DNA of 64,000 nt from Lentzea aerocolonigenes (GTDB lineage Bacteria; Actinomycetota; Actinomycetes; Mycobacteriales; Pseudonocardiaceae), in contig NZ_BBOJ01000002.1 of NCBI RefSeq assembly GCF_000974445.1, positions 434,001 to 498,000 on the forward strand, in the 5' to 3' direction. Shown here one piece after another: positions 1 to 8,423 of the stretch. The translations under genes were made by a program, and so were the position numbers. The notes under the pieces were generated by a model. The model was given only the letters and a program-made list of their open reading frames with translations, did no database searches and was not told the origin of the DNA. Within the stretch, counting starts at the first letter, position 1, and each line of letters starts with the position of its first letter.

Positions 1-888
1 GTGCACGCCGTGGAGCTCCAGGCGCGCAACGCCTGGCCGCTCGGCGGCGGCCGGACTCTGGTGTGGGAAATGGGATCCGACACCCTGGCGGTGATCGAGG
101 GCGACGACCTCCTCTGGCGGGACAGCCGTCCGGTGCCGGTGCGCAGGACGGTCGTCGGCGAGGGTGGCCGGGTGGGCGTCGGCGGCTGGGACGGCGCGGT
201 GCGCTGCTTCGCAGGCGACGAGGTGGCGACGCACCAGCTCGACGGCACGGTGGGAGACCTGACGTTCGTCGGCGACGACCTCGTCGTGGGGTCGTGGCGG
301 CGTGAGCTGATCCGGCTGGGGCAGACCGGCAAGTGGACCGAGCTGCTGGCGACCGAGCGCGGCGTGCACCGGATCGCCGCGCACGGCGAGCGGTTCGCCG
401 TGTCGGGACTGTCCGGTGGCCTCACCCTGTACTCGGACACGCGCATGACCGCCGACCACCCCGAGCTCGACTTCGTGGGTGACATCGCCTTCGCGGGCAG
501 CCGGTTGGTCGTACTGACCCACGACAACGAGCTGACCAGCATGCGGCTCGACGGCACGTTCACGGCACGGGAGGTCAAACCCGGCGCACGCGGGCTGCTG
601 CCGTCCCCCGCGCGGGGCAGCTGCCTGCTGCTGACCGACGAGCAGGCGTGGCTGATCGACGACGCGAACCGGCACCTGCTGCACGCGGTCCTGCCCGCCC
701 GGTCCAGGATGGTCTCCGCCGCGTCCAACAGCTTCACATTGTCCACATCGGACGGTTGCGCGTACTGGCAGGACGGCGTGCAACGGCACGTGTGGCCGGA
801 AGCCCTTTCGGCCGTGCTCTCCTGGGACGGCGGGCAGCTCGCCGTGACAACTCCCGGCACCGTCGAGCTGTACGAGGTGGTCCGGTGA
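1..888 (+). CDS. Beta-propeller-like (WD40-type) protein, probably 5'-partial
   Basis: The protein is about 295 residues of short repeating beta-strand units, for example runs such as GEGGRVGVGGWDGAVRCF and GDIAFAGSRLVVLTHDNEL. These alternate glycine, aspartate and hydrophobic residues as WD40 or PQQ-like propeller blades do. No enzyme motif is visible. The first codon of the window is a GTG, so the true start may lie upstream and the protein may be longer. The stop overlaps the GTG of the next gene (GTGA), so the two are translationally coupled in the Hsp70/TPR operon. A propeller would serve as a protein-protein interaction platform. The fold is inferred from repeat character only. Confidence 0.6.
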   Translation: MHAVELQARNAWPLGGGRTLVWEMGSDTLAVIEGDDLLWRDSRPVPVRRTVVGEGGRVGVGGWDGAVRCFAGDEVATHQLDGTVGDLTFVGDDLVVGSWRRELIRLGQTGKWTELLATERGVHRIAAHGERFAVSGLSGGLTLYSDTRMTADHPELDFVGDIAFAGSRLVVLTHDNELTSMRLDGTFTAREVKPGARGLLPSPARGSCLLLTDEQAWLIDDANRHLLHAVLPARSRMVSAASNSFTLSTSDGCAYWQDGVQRHVWPEALSAVLSWDGGQLAVTTPGTVELYEVVR

Positions 889-3185
889 ACCCGTTGCGGG
901 CGGCCATCGCCGAGCTCGGCAGCCGGCCCGACAGCCCGCGGGTGCGGACGGCGCTCGCCGAGGCGCGGTTCCGGCTCGCCCTGGAGACCGAACCGGGTGA
1001 GGCGGCCGAGCTGCTGCGTGCGGCCGCCGAGGCCGATCCGTTCCAGCCCAAGGTGTTCCTACACCTCGGACGGGTGCTGCACCGCGAAGGCAAGTACTTC
1101 GCCGCGTTGCGCGAGTACCGCCGGGCCGCCGAGCTCGTGCCGGACAGCCGCCGCGTCCACCGGCTCATCGCCCAGGCCGAACAGGACCTCGGCCAGAGCA
1201 GGAAACGGGAGAAACCGGCCCCGGACACGTGGTTGCTGCTCCTGCTCGACCAGCTGTCCAAGGAACACCCCACGCGCGTCCAGGTCACCGCTTGCCTTGC
1301 CGTGGGAGCCGAACACGCCTCCGCCGCAGAGCTCGCGGTGGCCGCAGTCCTCGTGCAGGCCCACGACCAGGTCCCGATCGACGTCCGCGAGCTCGGCACG
1401 TCCCACCCGTTGCTCGACGCGGTCCTCGACCTCGTCGAAGCCCGCGACCCGGACGCGTTCGTCTCGGCCGCCGTCGACCACCTGAGGGCACAACGCCTCC
1501 CCGTCGAAGTGGTCTGCTGGGCTCACTTCACGAAGTGGGAGAAGCTGAGCGCCCTCGACGCGCTGCAGTTGCTCGACCGCTACCCCGACGACGTGAGACG
1601 CCTGGACTGCTTCCGGGAACTGGAGATCGCGGTCCTGGACGCGTGCGCGAGGAGAGCCTGGACCGAGGACCGCCCCCACGAGGCGAAACTCCTGTGGCGC
1701 GAGACGATTCCGCTCGACCCGCACCGCGTCCCGGTCGCCGTCAACCTCGCCCTGCTCGCCGCCCGCACCAGGACCACCGAGGAGTACGCCCCGGCGTGGG
1801 CCCGGCTGGCCGAGCTGCTGTACCTGCACGCGGCCGCGATCGGCGACGTGCAGGTCATGCTCGACGAGCGCGTCACCCTGCACCGCGCTATCAGCCAGAA
1901 CAGCAGGCAGCGGTACGTGCTCGGCCGGGAGCAACCGGACGACGAACAACTGCGCGCGTGGCTCGCGGACCCGGAAGCGCTCGAAATCTGGCTGCGGGAG
2001 TGGGACCGCTACTACCTCAACGCCCGCCTCGGCTTCCGCTCTCCCACCCACCGGCTCGGCGTGCGCAGCCCCGCCGCGCGAGACGCCCTGATCCGGCACG
2101 TCGACACCGAGCTGCGCACCCGGAACTGGTCCGGCATCAGCGTTTTCTGCGACCTCGCCCGCGCCGCGTTCACCGAGGCGTGCGAGGAGCCGGACGAGCA
2201 CCGGGAACTGGAGCAGGGGCGGGCGAACGCGCTCCTCGACGAGGCGTTCCGCCGCGCGGTGCTGGTGCGCCGCATGCTGCACGTCCTCGCCGACGACCCG
2301 CAGCCGTTGCGCCTGGGCCTGCTCCTCGCCCGCCACCTGTTCGCGTTGCCGTGGGCCGTCTTCCAGCCGCTCTGCGTCGAACGCGGCCTCGTCGAGCCCG
2401 GCGTCGACCTCGTCCGCCTGCTCGAGGCCGATCTCCTCCACCTCGCCGCGCGGGAGGACCGCCTGGAAGCGCTGGACGAGTGCGTCGAGCTGCTCCCCCA
2501 CCGGCTGGCGCCGCGGGCGTTCCGCTGCCGGGCGCTCCAACAGGCCGGGCGTCTCGACGAGGCCTACGAGGAGACGCTGACCGCGCTGCAGCTGCGAGTT
2601 CCCGAGGAGGACGTGCCGCGGCGCAGGAGCCTGGTCGTCCTGCTCGGTGTCATCGGGCGGGAGGCGATTCCCGAGTCACTGCGCGGTTTCCACGACCGCA
2701 CGAGCCTCGAAGCGCACGTCGAGGCGGCACGGGTGGCGCTGCTGAGGTTCCCGCAGAGCGGCACGTTGCGGCTGCACCTGGCGAAGGCGCTGACCCTGCT
2801 CGGCGGCGCGGACAGGATGGCGGAGGCGGAACGGCTGCTGGCCGAAGGCGTCGCGACCGCGCTCACCGACGAGCAACGCGAGGAGTTCGAGCAGGGCCTG
2901 TCGTGGACCGGCGAGGCTGCCGAGGTGGACACGGCCCGCCGCAAGGTGATCGACCTGCTCGACGCGGCGCTGAACCGGGCCCAGGACGCCGTCGACGAGT
3001 ACAACGAGGCGCGCTACGCCGGGATGGCCTACCGCTCGCTCGACAAGGTCCGGCAGGCGCTCGACGAGCTCTCGCAGGCGCTGACCATCGCCGAGGAGGC
3101 CGGGCTGGAGCGGGAGGTGAGCGAGCTGGAGAAGTGGCTGGACCGGTTGGGAGAGCTCGAAGGCGAACTGCAGCACAGGGGGTGA
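885..3185 (+). CDS. Large TPR-repeat protein of the Hsp70 operon
   Basis: A 766-residue alpha-helical, Leu/Ala/Arg-rich protein. TPR-like helix pairs are clearest near residues 35-105 (FLHLGRVLHREGKYFAAL followed by AELVPDSRRVHRL) and again around 550-680. No membrane segment or signal peptide is seen, so it should be cytoplasmic. The GTG start at 885 overlaps the previous stop. A longer frame opens upstream at 648 but runs through the propeller gene and is not needed. The stop is 6 bp before the J-like gene. Beyond an Hsp70-linked adaptor or scaffold role, inferred from context, no function can be assigned. Confidence 0.75.
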   Translation: MNPLRAAIAELGSRPDSPRVRTALAEARFRLALETEPGEAAELLRAAAEADPFQPKVFLHLGRVLHREGKYFAALREYRRAAELVPDSRRVHRLIAQAEQDLGQSRKREKPAPDTWLLLLLDQLSKEHPTRVQVTACLAVGAEHASAAELAVAAVLVQAHDQVPIDVRELGTSHPLLDAVLDLVEARDPDAFVSAAVDHLRAQRLPVEVVCWAHFTKWEKLSALDALQLLDRYPDDVRRLDCFRELEIAVLDACARRAWTEDRPHEAKLLWRETIPLDPHRVPVAVNLALLAARTRTTEEYAPAWARLAELLYLHAAAIGDVQVMLDERVTLHRAISQNSRQRYVLGREQPDDEQLRAWLADPEALEIWLREWDRYYLNARLGFRSPTHRLGVRSPAARDALIRHVDTELRTRNWSGISVFCDLARAAFTEACEEPDEHRELEQGRANALLDEAFRRAVLVRRMLHVLADDPQPLRLGLLLARHLFALPWAVFQPLCVERGLVEPGVDLVRLLEADLLHLAAREDRLEALDECVELLPHRLAPRAFRCRALQQAGRLDEAYEETLTALQLRVPEEDVPRRRSLVVLLGVIGREAIPESLRGFHDRTSLEAHVEAARVALLRFPQSGTLRLHLAKALTLLGGADRMAEAERLLAEGVATALTDEQREEFEQGLSWTGEAAEVDTARRKVIDLLDAALNRAQDAVDEYNEARYAGMAYRSLDKVRQALDELSQALTIAEEAGLEREVSELEKWLDRLGELEGELQHRG

Positions 3186-3191
3186 CGGGCC

Positions 3192-3659
3192 ATGTTCATG
3201 ATCGACCTCGGCGCCGAGTCGTACTACTCGGTGCTCGGCGTCACGCCGAACGCGACCGCGGCGCAGATCCGGCAGGCCCGCGACGGCCTGATCCGTGAGC
3301 TGCGGACCCGCCAGCGCCGTGAACCCACCCGGCGCGGTGAGCTCGACGAGCGGCAGCGGGTGATCAACGCCGCGGGCGAGGAGCTCGTGCGACCGGCCAG
3401 AAGAGCGCAGTACGACCAGGAGAACGCGCACCTGCGGTTCTTCACCGTGCGGCCGGCCGCCGCGCCGATGTTCACCGACCACGCCGACCGGACCGCCGTC
3501 CTGCACCATGCCCTCCGCGACCACCTCGCTTCCCAGGGCGTCGAACTGCCGCCACTGTCCGATGTGGACCGCACGGACTTCACCGCCGACCACTCCCCCA
3601 ACCGCCTGCTCGACGAGCTGCTGGCCCAAGGAGGCAGACAGTGCCATTCCACAAAGTGA
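3192..3659 (+). CDS. Degenerate J-domain protein lacking HPD
   Basis: A 155-residue protein. Residues 9-80 resemble a DnaJ J-domain: a YYSVLGVTPNATAAQIRQA start (helices I-II) and an ARRAQYDQEN end (helix IV). The His-Pro-Asp loop that normally triggers Hsp70 ATP hydrolysis is absent; that place reads RELRTRQRREP. The C-terminal 75 residues have no recognised zinc finger or substrate domain. The gene overlaps the following Hsp70 gene by 19 bp, so it is almost certainly its dedicated partner. It may be a J-like tether that does not stimulate ATPase, or may use a different contact. The J-fold is a pattern judgement. Confidence 0.75.
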   Translation: MFMIDLGAESYYSVLGVTPNATAAQIRQARDGLIRELRTRQRREPTRRGELDERQRVINAAGEELVRPARRAQYDQENAHLRFFTVRPAAAPMFTDHADRTAVLHHALRDHLASQGVELPPLSDVDRTDFTADHSPNRLLDELLAQGGRQCHSTK

Positions 3660-5272
3660 TCGGCATCGACCTCGGCACCACGTACTCGGCGGTGTCGATC
3701 TGGGACGGCAAGGAGGTGCACGTCATCGAGAGCGCGTTCGGCGAGCCGACCGTGCCGTCGGTCGTCGGGCTCGACCACGAGCGCCAGGTCGTCGTCGGCA
3801 AGCCCGCTCAGAACAACCTCGCCGCCGATCCCGCCAACACGGTCATCGAGGTCAAACGCGAGATGGGTGTGTACGAACGCCCACCGGCCGGGCCCGGCGA
3901 CCCCGGGGTGCCGCGCCGGATCCGGTTCCGCGACCAGGACTACCTGCCGCAGGAGATCTCCGCGTTCATCCTGACCGAGCTCAAGCGCCAGGCCGAGGCC
4001 TACGTCGGCGAGCCGATCCACGACGCCGTGATCACGGTGCCCGCCTACTTCAAGGAACCCCAGCGCGGCGCGACCGAGGACGCCGCCAGGATGGCCCGGC
4101 TGAACGTGCACCGGCTGATCAACGAACCGACCGCGGCGGCCGTCTGCTTCGGCGCGGACAAGATCGAGGACGACCGCACGCACACCTACGCCGTCTACGA
4201 CCTCGGCGGCGGCACGTTCGACGTGTCGATCATCCAGGTCAGCCCCGGCAACGTGAGCGTGGTCGGCACCGGCGGCGACCCGCGCCTGGGCGGTGGCGAC
4301 TTCGACGACCGGATCACCGACCACGTGCTGGCGCAGATCCACGAGCAGCACGGCGTGGACCTGCGCGACGACCCGATGGTCCGGCAGCGGGTCAAGCGCG
4401 AAGCCGAGCAGCGCAAGCGCGACCTGTCGGTGGCCAAGTCCACGACGCTCAACCTGCCGTACCTGACGCCGACGCTGACCGTGAGCATCCCGTTGTCCCG
4501 AGCCACGTTCGAGGGGCTCATCGCCGATCTCCTGCAGCGCTCGCTCGACTGCCTCGACCAGGCGCTGGAGTCGGCGCGGCAGAGCAACGGCGTCGAACCC
4601 GACGAGGTCGAGCAGGTGCTGCTGGTCGGCGGGTCGACCCGGATCGCGTGCGTGCGCCCGCTGCTCGCCGAGCACCTCGGGCTGGAGCTCAAGGACATCC
4701 GCGCCGACATCAAGCCGGACGAGGTCGTGGCGCGCGGGGCCGGCATGGTCGCCCGCGACTTCGCGGCGTCCGACGGCTACGAAGGCGCCGTCGTCGAGAT
4801 GACACCGCAGGATCCGCTCCGCGACACCGCCGACGAGCCGTTGATCCTTCAGGACGTCACCAGCCACACGCTCGGGATCCTCGCCAACGACACGGACTTC
4901 ATCCCGATCCTGCCCAAGGACAGCCGCATCCCCGGCGACCAGACCCGCGACAACTTCATCAACGGCGGGCGGTCCACGAGCATCGACGTGCTGATCTTCC
5001 AGGGCGAGAACCCCGTCGCGTTCGAGAACGACCTCATCGGCAAGCTCCCGATCCAGCTGCCGGAAGCGCGCGAACGGGGACACTACCGGTTCGAGGTGAC
5101 GTTCACGATCGACCAGAACGGGTTGCTCGGCGCGGCGGTGAAGTGCCTGAACGACAACCAGGTCTGGCAGACCGAGCTGCAGTGCGACGTGCGGGCGAGC
5201 CGGCAGGCGATCGAACGCGGCGCCGCGCACATCGGCACCGTCATGGCCGGCCTGCCGAAGCCGCCGGAGTAG
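3641..5272 (+). CDS. Hsp70 (DnaK-family) protein without C-terminal lid
   Basis: A 543-residue Hsp70. The nucleotide-binding domain is intact: phosphate-1 GIDLGTTYSAV near residue 8, phosphate-2 YDLGGGTFDVSI near 187, and adenosine motif LLVGGSTRIACVRPLL near 327. The beta substrate-binding half follows (LQDVTSHTLGI at about 402). The protein ends near residue 543, so the helical lid and the EEVD/disordered tail of house-keeping DnaK (about 620 aa) are missing. The GTG start at 3641 has AAGGAGG 6-7 bp upstream. No grpE is nearby. It sits between a J-like gene and a pseudokinase/TPR gene. It is probably a specialised Hsp70 with dedicated clients, not the main dnaK. Confidence 0.92.
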   Translation: MPFHKVIGIDLGTTYSAVSIWDGKEVHVIESAFGEPTVPSVVGLDHERQVVVGKPAQNNLAADPANTVIEVKREMGVYERPPAGPGDPGVPRRIRFRDQDYLPQEISAFILTELKRQAEAYVGEPIHDAVITVPAYFKEPQRGATEDAARMARLNVHRLINEPTAAAVCFGADKIEDDRTHTYAVYDLGGGTFDVSIIQVSPGNVSVVGTGGDPRLGGGDFDDRITDHVLAQIHEQHGVDLRDDPMVRQRVKREAEQRKRDLSVAKSTTLNLPYLTPTLTVSIPLSRATFEGLIADLLQRSLDCLDQALESARQSNGVEPDEVEQVLLVGGSTRIACVRPLLAEHLGLELKDIRADIKPDEVVARGAGMVARDFAASDGYEGAVVEMTPQDPLRDTADEPLILQDVTSHTLGILANDTDFIPILPKDSRIPGDQTRDNFINGGRSTSIDVLIFQGENPVAFENDLIGKLPIQLPEARERGHYRFEVTFTIDQNGLLGAAVKCLNDNQVWQTELQCDVRASRQAIERGAAHIGTVMAGLPKPPE

Positions 5273-5275
5273 GCC

Positions 5276-6610
5276 GTGCAGGGACCGCACGGCGTCCGGT
5301 TGCAGGCCGTGGTCGGGGTCACCGACCGCGGTTCGCTGTGGCGCGCCCACGACACCGTCCTGCGGGTCGTCGAACCGCGCTTCTGCGACGAGAGGTTCCG
5401 CGAGGCGCTGACCCGGCTGAGGCAGCGGCGGTACCCGCGCACGCTGGAGATCACCGGCGAGGGCTGGACCGGAGGCCACTTCTACGTCTCCTACGCCGTC
5501 ACGCCGCCGTGGCAGACGCTGGAGGAACGACTGGCAGGGCCGCTGGAGTGGCCGGAACGGGTCGCGCTGGCCGCCGACCTGTGCCGGGCGCTCGACCACT
5601 GGCGGTCGAGCCCGGTGCACCCGCTGGGCCTGACCTTGCGCACCGTCGTGCTGTGCCGGCACGCCGGGCGGTGGCTGCCGTGGCTCGTGCCGTGCCCGCC
5701 GGTCGCCCGGCAGACCCCGCGCGACCTGTTCGGCCTCGACGCCACGGCGCTCGCCCCGCTGGCGCCCGAGCTGATCAGGGGCACCACCGCCGCCGCCCTG
5801 GACAGCTACGCGCTCGGCACCCTGGTCGCGCAGGTGCTCGGGCCGGTGACCGCGCAGCACGACGACGAAGGCAGGGTCGAGGCCCAGGCTCGCGGTGTCC
5901 TGCTGTCGTCGACCGGCACGCACATCCCGTCGTTCCTGCACGGCACCCCGCAGTTCCAGGCCGTCGTCCGCGCGGTGCAGCGGTGCCGGCACCCGCACCC
6001 GCAGGCCCGCCCGGACTCTCCAGCCGACCTGCTGGCCGCGCTGGAGAGCCTGCTCGACCTGCACGGCCTCGCCGAGGCACTGCTGCCCGACCGGGTGGTG
6101 GAGATGTTGCGGGCCATGGGCGACGACCCGCGCGTGGTACCGATCGCCGAACAGATCAGCGCGACGGCGGACCCGGTGCACGCGTTGCGCTGCCTGGACC
6201 TGGCCGTCCCGATCGCGGCGGACAACCTCCGGCTGCGCCAGGTGCGGGCGTCGTTGCGCTGGCAGCTCGGCCGGTACACCGGCGAGCTGCTCGACGACCT
6301 GGCCCAGCTCGCCCGGCACGGCGACCGGTCCGACCGGCTGACCGCGCTCAAGCGCAGTGCGGAAGTGCACCTGTCGCACGGGAATCCGGCGGAGGCGGCC
6401 AAGGACCTCTACGCGGCGAACCAGCTGGCGCCCGGTGACCTCGACGTCCTGTGGTCGTACCGGCAGTGCTGGCGGGAGCTCGGGCAGACCGCCGAGGCGG
6501 ACCAGACGCGCGCCGAGGCGTTGCGGCGGATCGAGCGCATGGAGGCCGCGTTGATGCTCACCACGAAGGAGGCGGACGAGTGGCGTTCCCGATTCGACGA
6601 GCCGGACTGA
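5276..6610 (+). CDS. Pseudokinase-like protein with TPR tail
   Basis: A 444-residue protein starting with GTG 3 bp after the Hsp70 stop. Residues 1-190 follow the order of a Ser/Thr kinase domain: an N-lobe with DRGSLWRAHDTVLRVVEPRF, then PWLVPCPP, and a GTTAAALDSYALGTLVAQVL segment resembling the helix F region (DxxxxG). The Lys, HRD and DFG catalytic signatures are not found. The C-terminal third (about residues 290-430) is TPR-like with PAEAAKDLYAANQLAPGD repeats. It is therefore likely a catalytically dead kinase-fold scaffold in the chaperone operon. The kinase-fold assignment is tentative. It overlaps the next gene by 31 bp. Confidence 0.6.
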   Translation: MQGPHGVRLQAVVGVTDRGSLWRAHDTVLRVVEPRFCDERFREALTRLRQRRYPRTLEITGEGWTGGHFYVSYAVTPPWQTLEERLAGPLEWPERVALAADLCRALDHWRSSPVHPLGLTLRTVVLCRHAGRWLPWLVPCPPVARQTPRDLFGLDATALAPLAPELIRGTTAAALDSYALGTLVAQVLGPVTAQHDDEGRVEAQARGVLLSSTGTHIPSFLHGTPQFQAVVRAVQRCRHPHPQARPDSPADLLAALESLLDLHGLAEALLPDRVVEMLRAMGDDPRVVPIAEQISATADPVHALRCLDLAVPIAADNLRLRQVRASLRWQLGRYTGELLDDLAQLARHGDRSDRLTALKRSAEVHLSHGNPAEAAKDLYAANQLAPGDLDVLWSYRQCWRELGQTAEADQTRAEALRRIERMEAALMLTTKEADEWRSRFDEPD

Positions 6611-8238
6611 TCGTCGGCACGTTCTTCGCGTTGACGGGGTGCTCGGCCGACGGCCAGAACGTCACCGTCGGAACCTCGCTGCCCGAGGGCACCTACGACG
6701 CCGTGGTGACGTGGGCGGGCGGTCAGATCCAGACCCAGATCGTCGTCGGACCGACGGAGTCAGGTTCCGCGCTGCCGTTCCTCCTGCTCGCGGTCGCCCT
6801 GATCGGTCTGATCGCCCTGGCGTACCTCGTGGTCGTGGTGCCGCGGCGACGCAGGCAGGCCTACGAGCAGGCGCTCGCCCAGCTGGACGCGGGCGAGTTC
6901 CGCCGCGCGCTGCCGGAGTTGACGCGACTGGAGACCCGGCTGCCGGGGAAGCTGCGGACCGAGGCACGGTTCTTCATCGCCTTCGCCTTGTTCCAGATCG
7001 ACGCGCTGGACGAGGCCGACTACCGGCTCTCCGCGTTGCGCCGCGAGAACCCCGCCGACGCCTCCGTCTGCTACCTGCTCGCCTACCTGCGCTTCACCCG
7101 CCGCGACCACGAGGGTGCGGAGTCCGTTTTGGACACAGCGATGGCGGACGGACTGCTGACCGGCAGGAAGATGCGCAGGCTCTACGCCGTCGTGAAGTTC
7201 CAGCGCGCCGCCGAGGCCGTGTCGGACGGTCGTCTCGACGCCGCCGCCGACCTGTTCGGGAAGGTCGAACGCCTCGGCGAGCTCACCGACCGAATCCCGG
7301 CCGACCTGCGCAACAGGCACCTCGCGCTCGGCACGCAGTCGTTGTTCGACAAGGACGTCCCGGCCGCGCGCGCCCACTTCGAGAGCCTGCGCACCACCGC
7401 GCTCGAACCGGCCCAGCTCGCGTCCGTCCACTTCGGACTGGCGTTGGCCGAGTGGCTCGACCCGTCACCCGACGCGCCGCAGCGGATCGAGCAGCTCCTG
7501 ACCGAGAGCGCCCGGCTGCTCGACCCCGGCGGTGAGCTGTCGGCCGACTGGCCCGCCACCGTCGCGACCAGCGCGGCCGAGAACCTGGCGACGCTGACCG
7601 GGGAACGGGACGTCGTGCTGCGCAACATCCACTTCCTGCGCGGCATGGCGGCCGTGCGAGCCGGCGACCTGACCGCGGCCGTCGGCCGGTTCGCCCGCGC
7701 CCGCGCGCACGACCCGGAGTTCAGCGACGTGCACCTCGTCGTCGGCCTGATCAAGTACCGCCTCGGTGACGTCGAGGAGGGCGTGACCCTGTTGCTGCAC
7801 GCGCAGAAACTCGGCGTGCGAGAACCCGAACTGCGCCGCATCATCGCGAGCCACCAGCAGCCCGTGGCCCGGTACCTCGACGTCCTCGACTCGTACGCGA
7901 ACGACAGCGCCGTGCTCACCGAGGTGCGGACCGCTCTCACCGGCCTGGCCCGCTTCCGCAAGCCGCGCGACTGGGACACCCGCCCCGACCTGCCCGCCAC
8001 GCACACCGCGCCCACCATCGCCGACCTGGGCGACCGCAGCGCGGTCCTGCGCGAACGGGTCACCGAACTGCTGGCCGCCGGAGCCGACCTCGGTGCCGCC
8101 CGCGACCTGGCCGACGACCTGGGACGCGACACCGCCGCCCTCGTGGCGTCCGCACGTGCCTTGCAGCGCAAGGAGGCCGAGCTGCTGACCCTGCTCGGCG
8201 CCGCGCTGCTCCCCGAGAACGGAGGGCTTCCCCGATGA
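6580..8238 (+). CDS. Membrane-anchored TPR protein with lipobox
   Basis: A 552-residue protein. The GTG at 6580 was chosen because it yields a signal peptide with lipobox FFALTGCSADG (Cys near residue 21). A short extracytoplasmic stretch and one strong membrane helix follow (LPFLLLAVALIGLIALAYLVVVVP, given here in part: LLLAVALIGLIALAYL), then PRRRRQ as the cytoplasmic anchor. The remaining 460 residues are TPR-like repeats (AYEQALAQLDAGEFRRALPE). The bulk is thus cytoplasmic and tethered to the membrane, probably docking the Hsp70 complex there. It overlaps the upstream gene by 31 bp and the downstream one by ATGA. Lipidation is predicted from the motif only. Confidence 0.7.
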   Translation: MAFPIRRAGLIVGTFFALTGCSADGQNVTVGTSLPEGTYDAVVTWAGGQIQTQIVVGPTESGSALPFLLLAVALIGLIALAYLVVVVPRRRRQAYEQALAQLDAGEFRRALPELTRLETRLPGKLRTEARFFIAFALFQIDALDEADYRLSALRRENPADASVCYLLAYLRFTRRDHEGAESVLDTAMADGLLTGRKMRRLYAVVKFQRAAEAVSDGRLDAAADLFGKVERLGELTDRIPADLRNRHLALGTQSLFDKDVPAARAHFESLRTTALEPAQLASVHFGLALAEWLDPSPDAPQRIEQLLTESARLLDPGGELSADWPATVATSAAENLATLTGERDVVLRNIHFLRGMAAVRAGDLTAAVGRFARARAHDPEFSDVHLVVGLIKYRLGDVEEGVTLLLHAQKLGVREPELRRIIASHQQPVARYLDVLDSYANDSAVLTEVRTALTGLARFRKPRDWDTRPDLPATHTAPTIADLGDRSAVLRERVTELLAAGADLGAARDLADDLGRDTAALVASARALQRKEAELLTLLGAALLPENGGLPR

Positions 8239-8420
8239 CGTCCCGCAGGCTGACCCCGGCCGACTGCATCGCCGCGCTGCCCGAACCCGAACTGGACCTG
8301 CCGCCCGGTCTTCAGGACGATGTGCGGGCCATCGACCTGCGGCACGCCGCGCTGGTCATCGCCGAGCTCGACCACGCCGCGGAGATCGCGCAGGTGCTCG
8401 CGGCGGACGAATCGAGGTGA
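8235..8420 (+). CDS. Small hypothetical protein (61 aa)
   Basis: A 61-residue acidic, helical protein (DVRAIDLRHAALVIAELD). Its ATG overlaps the preceding stop (ATGA) and its stop lies 3 bp before the GH13 start. The tight coupling and high GC third positions support a real gene. No family is recognised. It may be an accessory subunit of the TPR/Hsp70 operon or merely a translational coupler to the downstream glucan enzyme. Confidence 0.55.
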   Translation: MTSRRLTPADCIAALPEPELDLPPGLQDDVRAIDLRHAALVIAELDHAAEIAQVLAADESR

Positions 8421-8423
8421 CAG

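Noticed and set aside
3224-6379. Minus-strand open frame of 1051 codons
   Set aside because: Antisense of the J-like, Hsp70 and pseudokinase genes; long antisense frames are expected at 70% G+C and the plus strand has clear families and RBSs.
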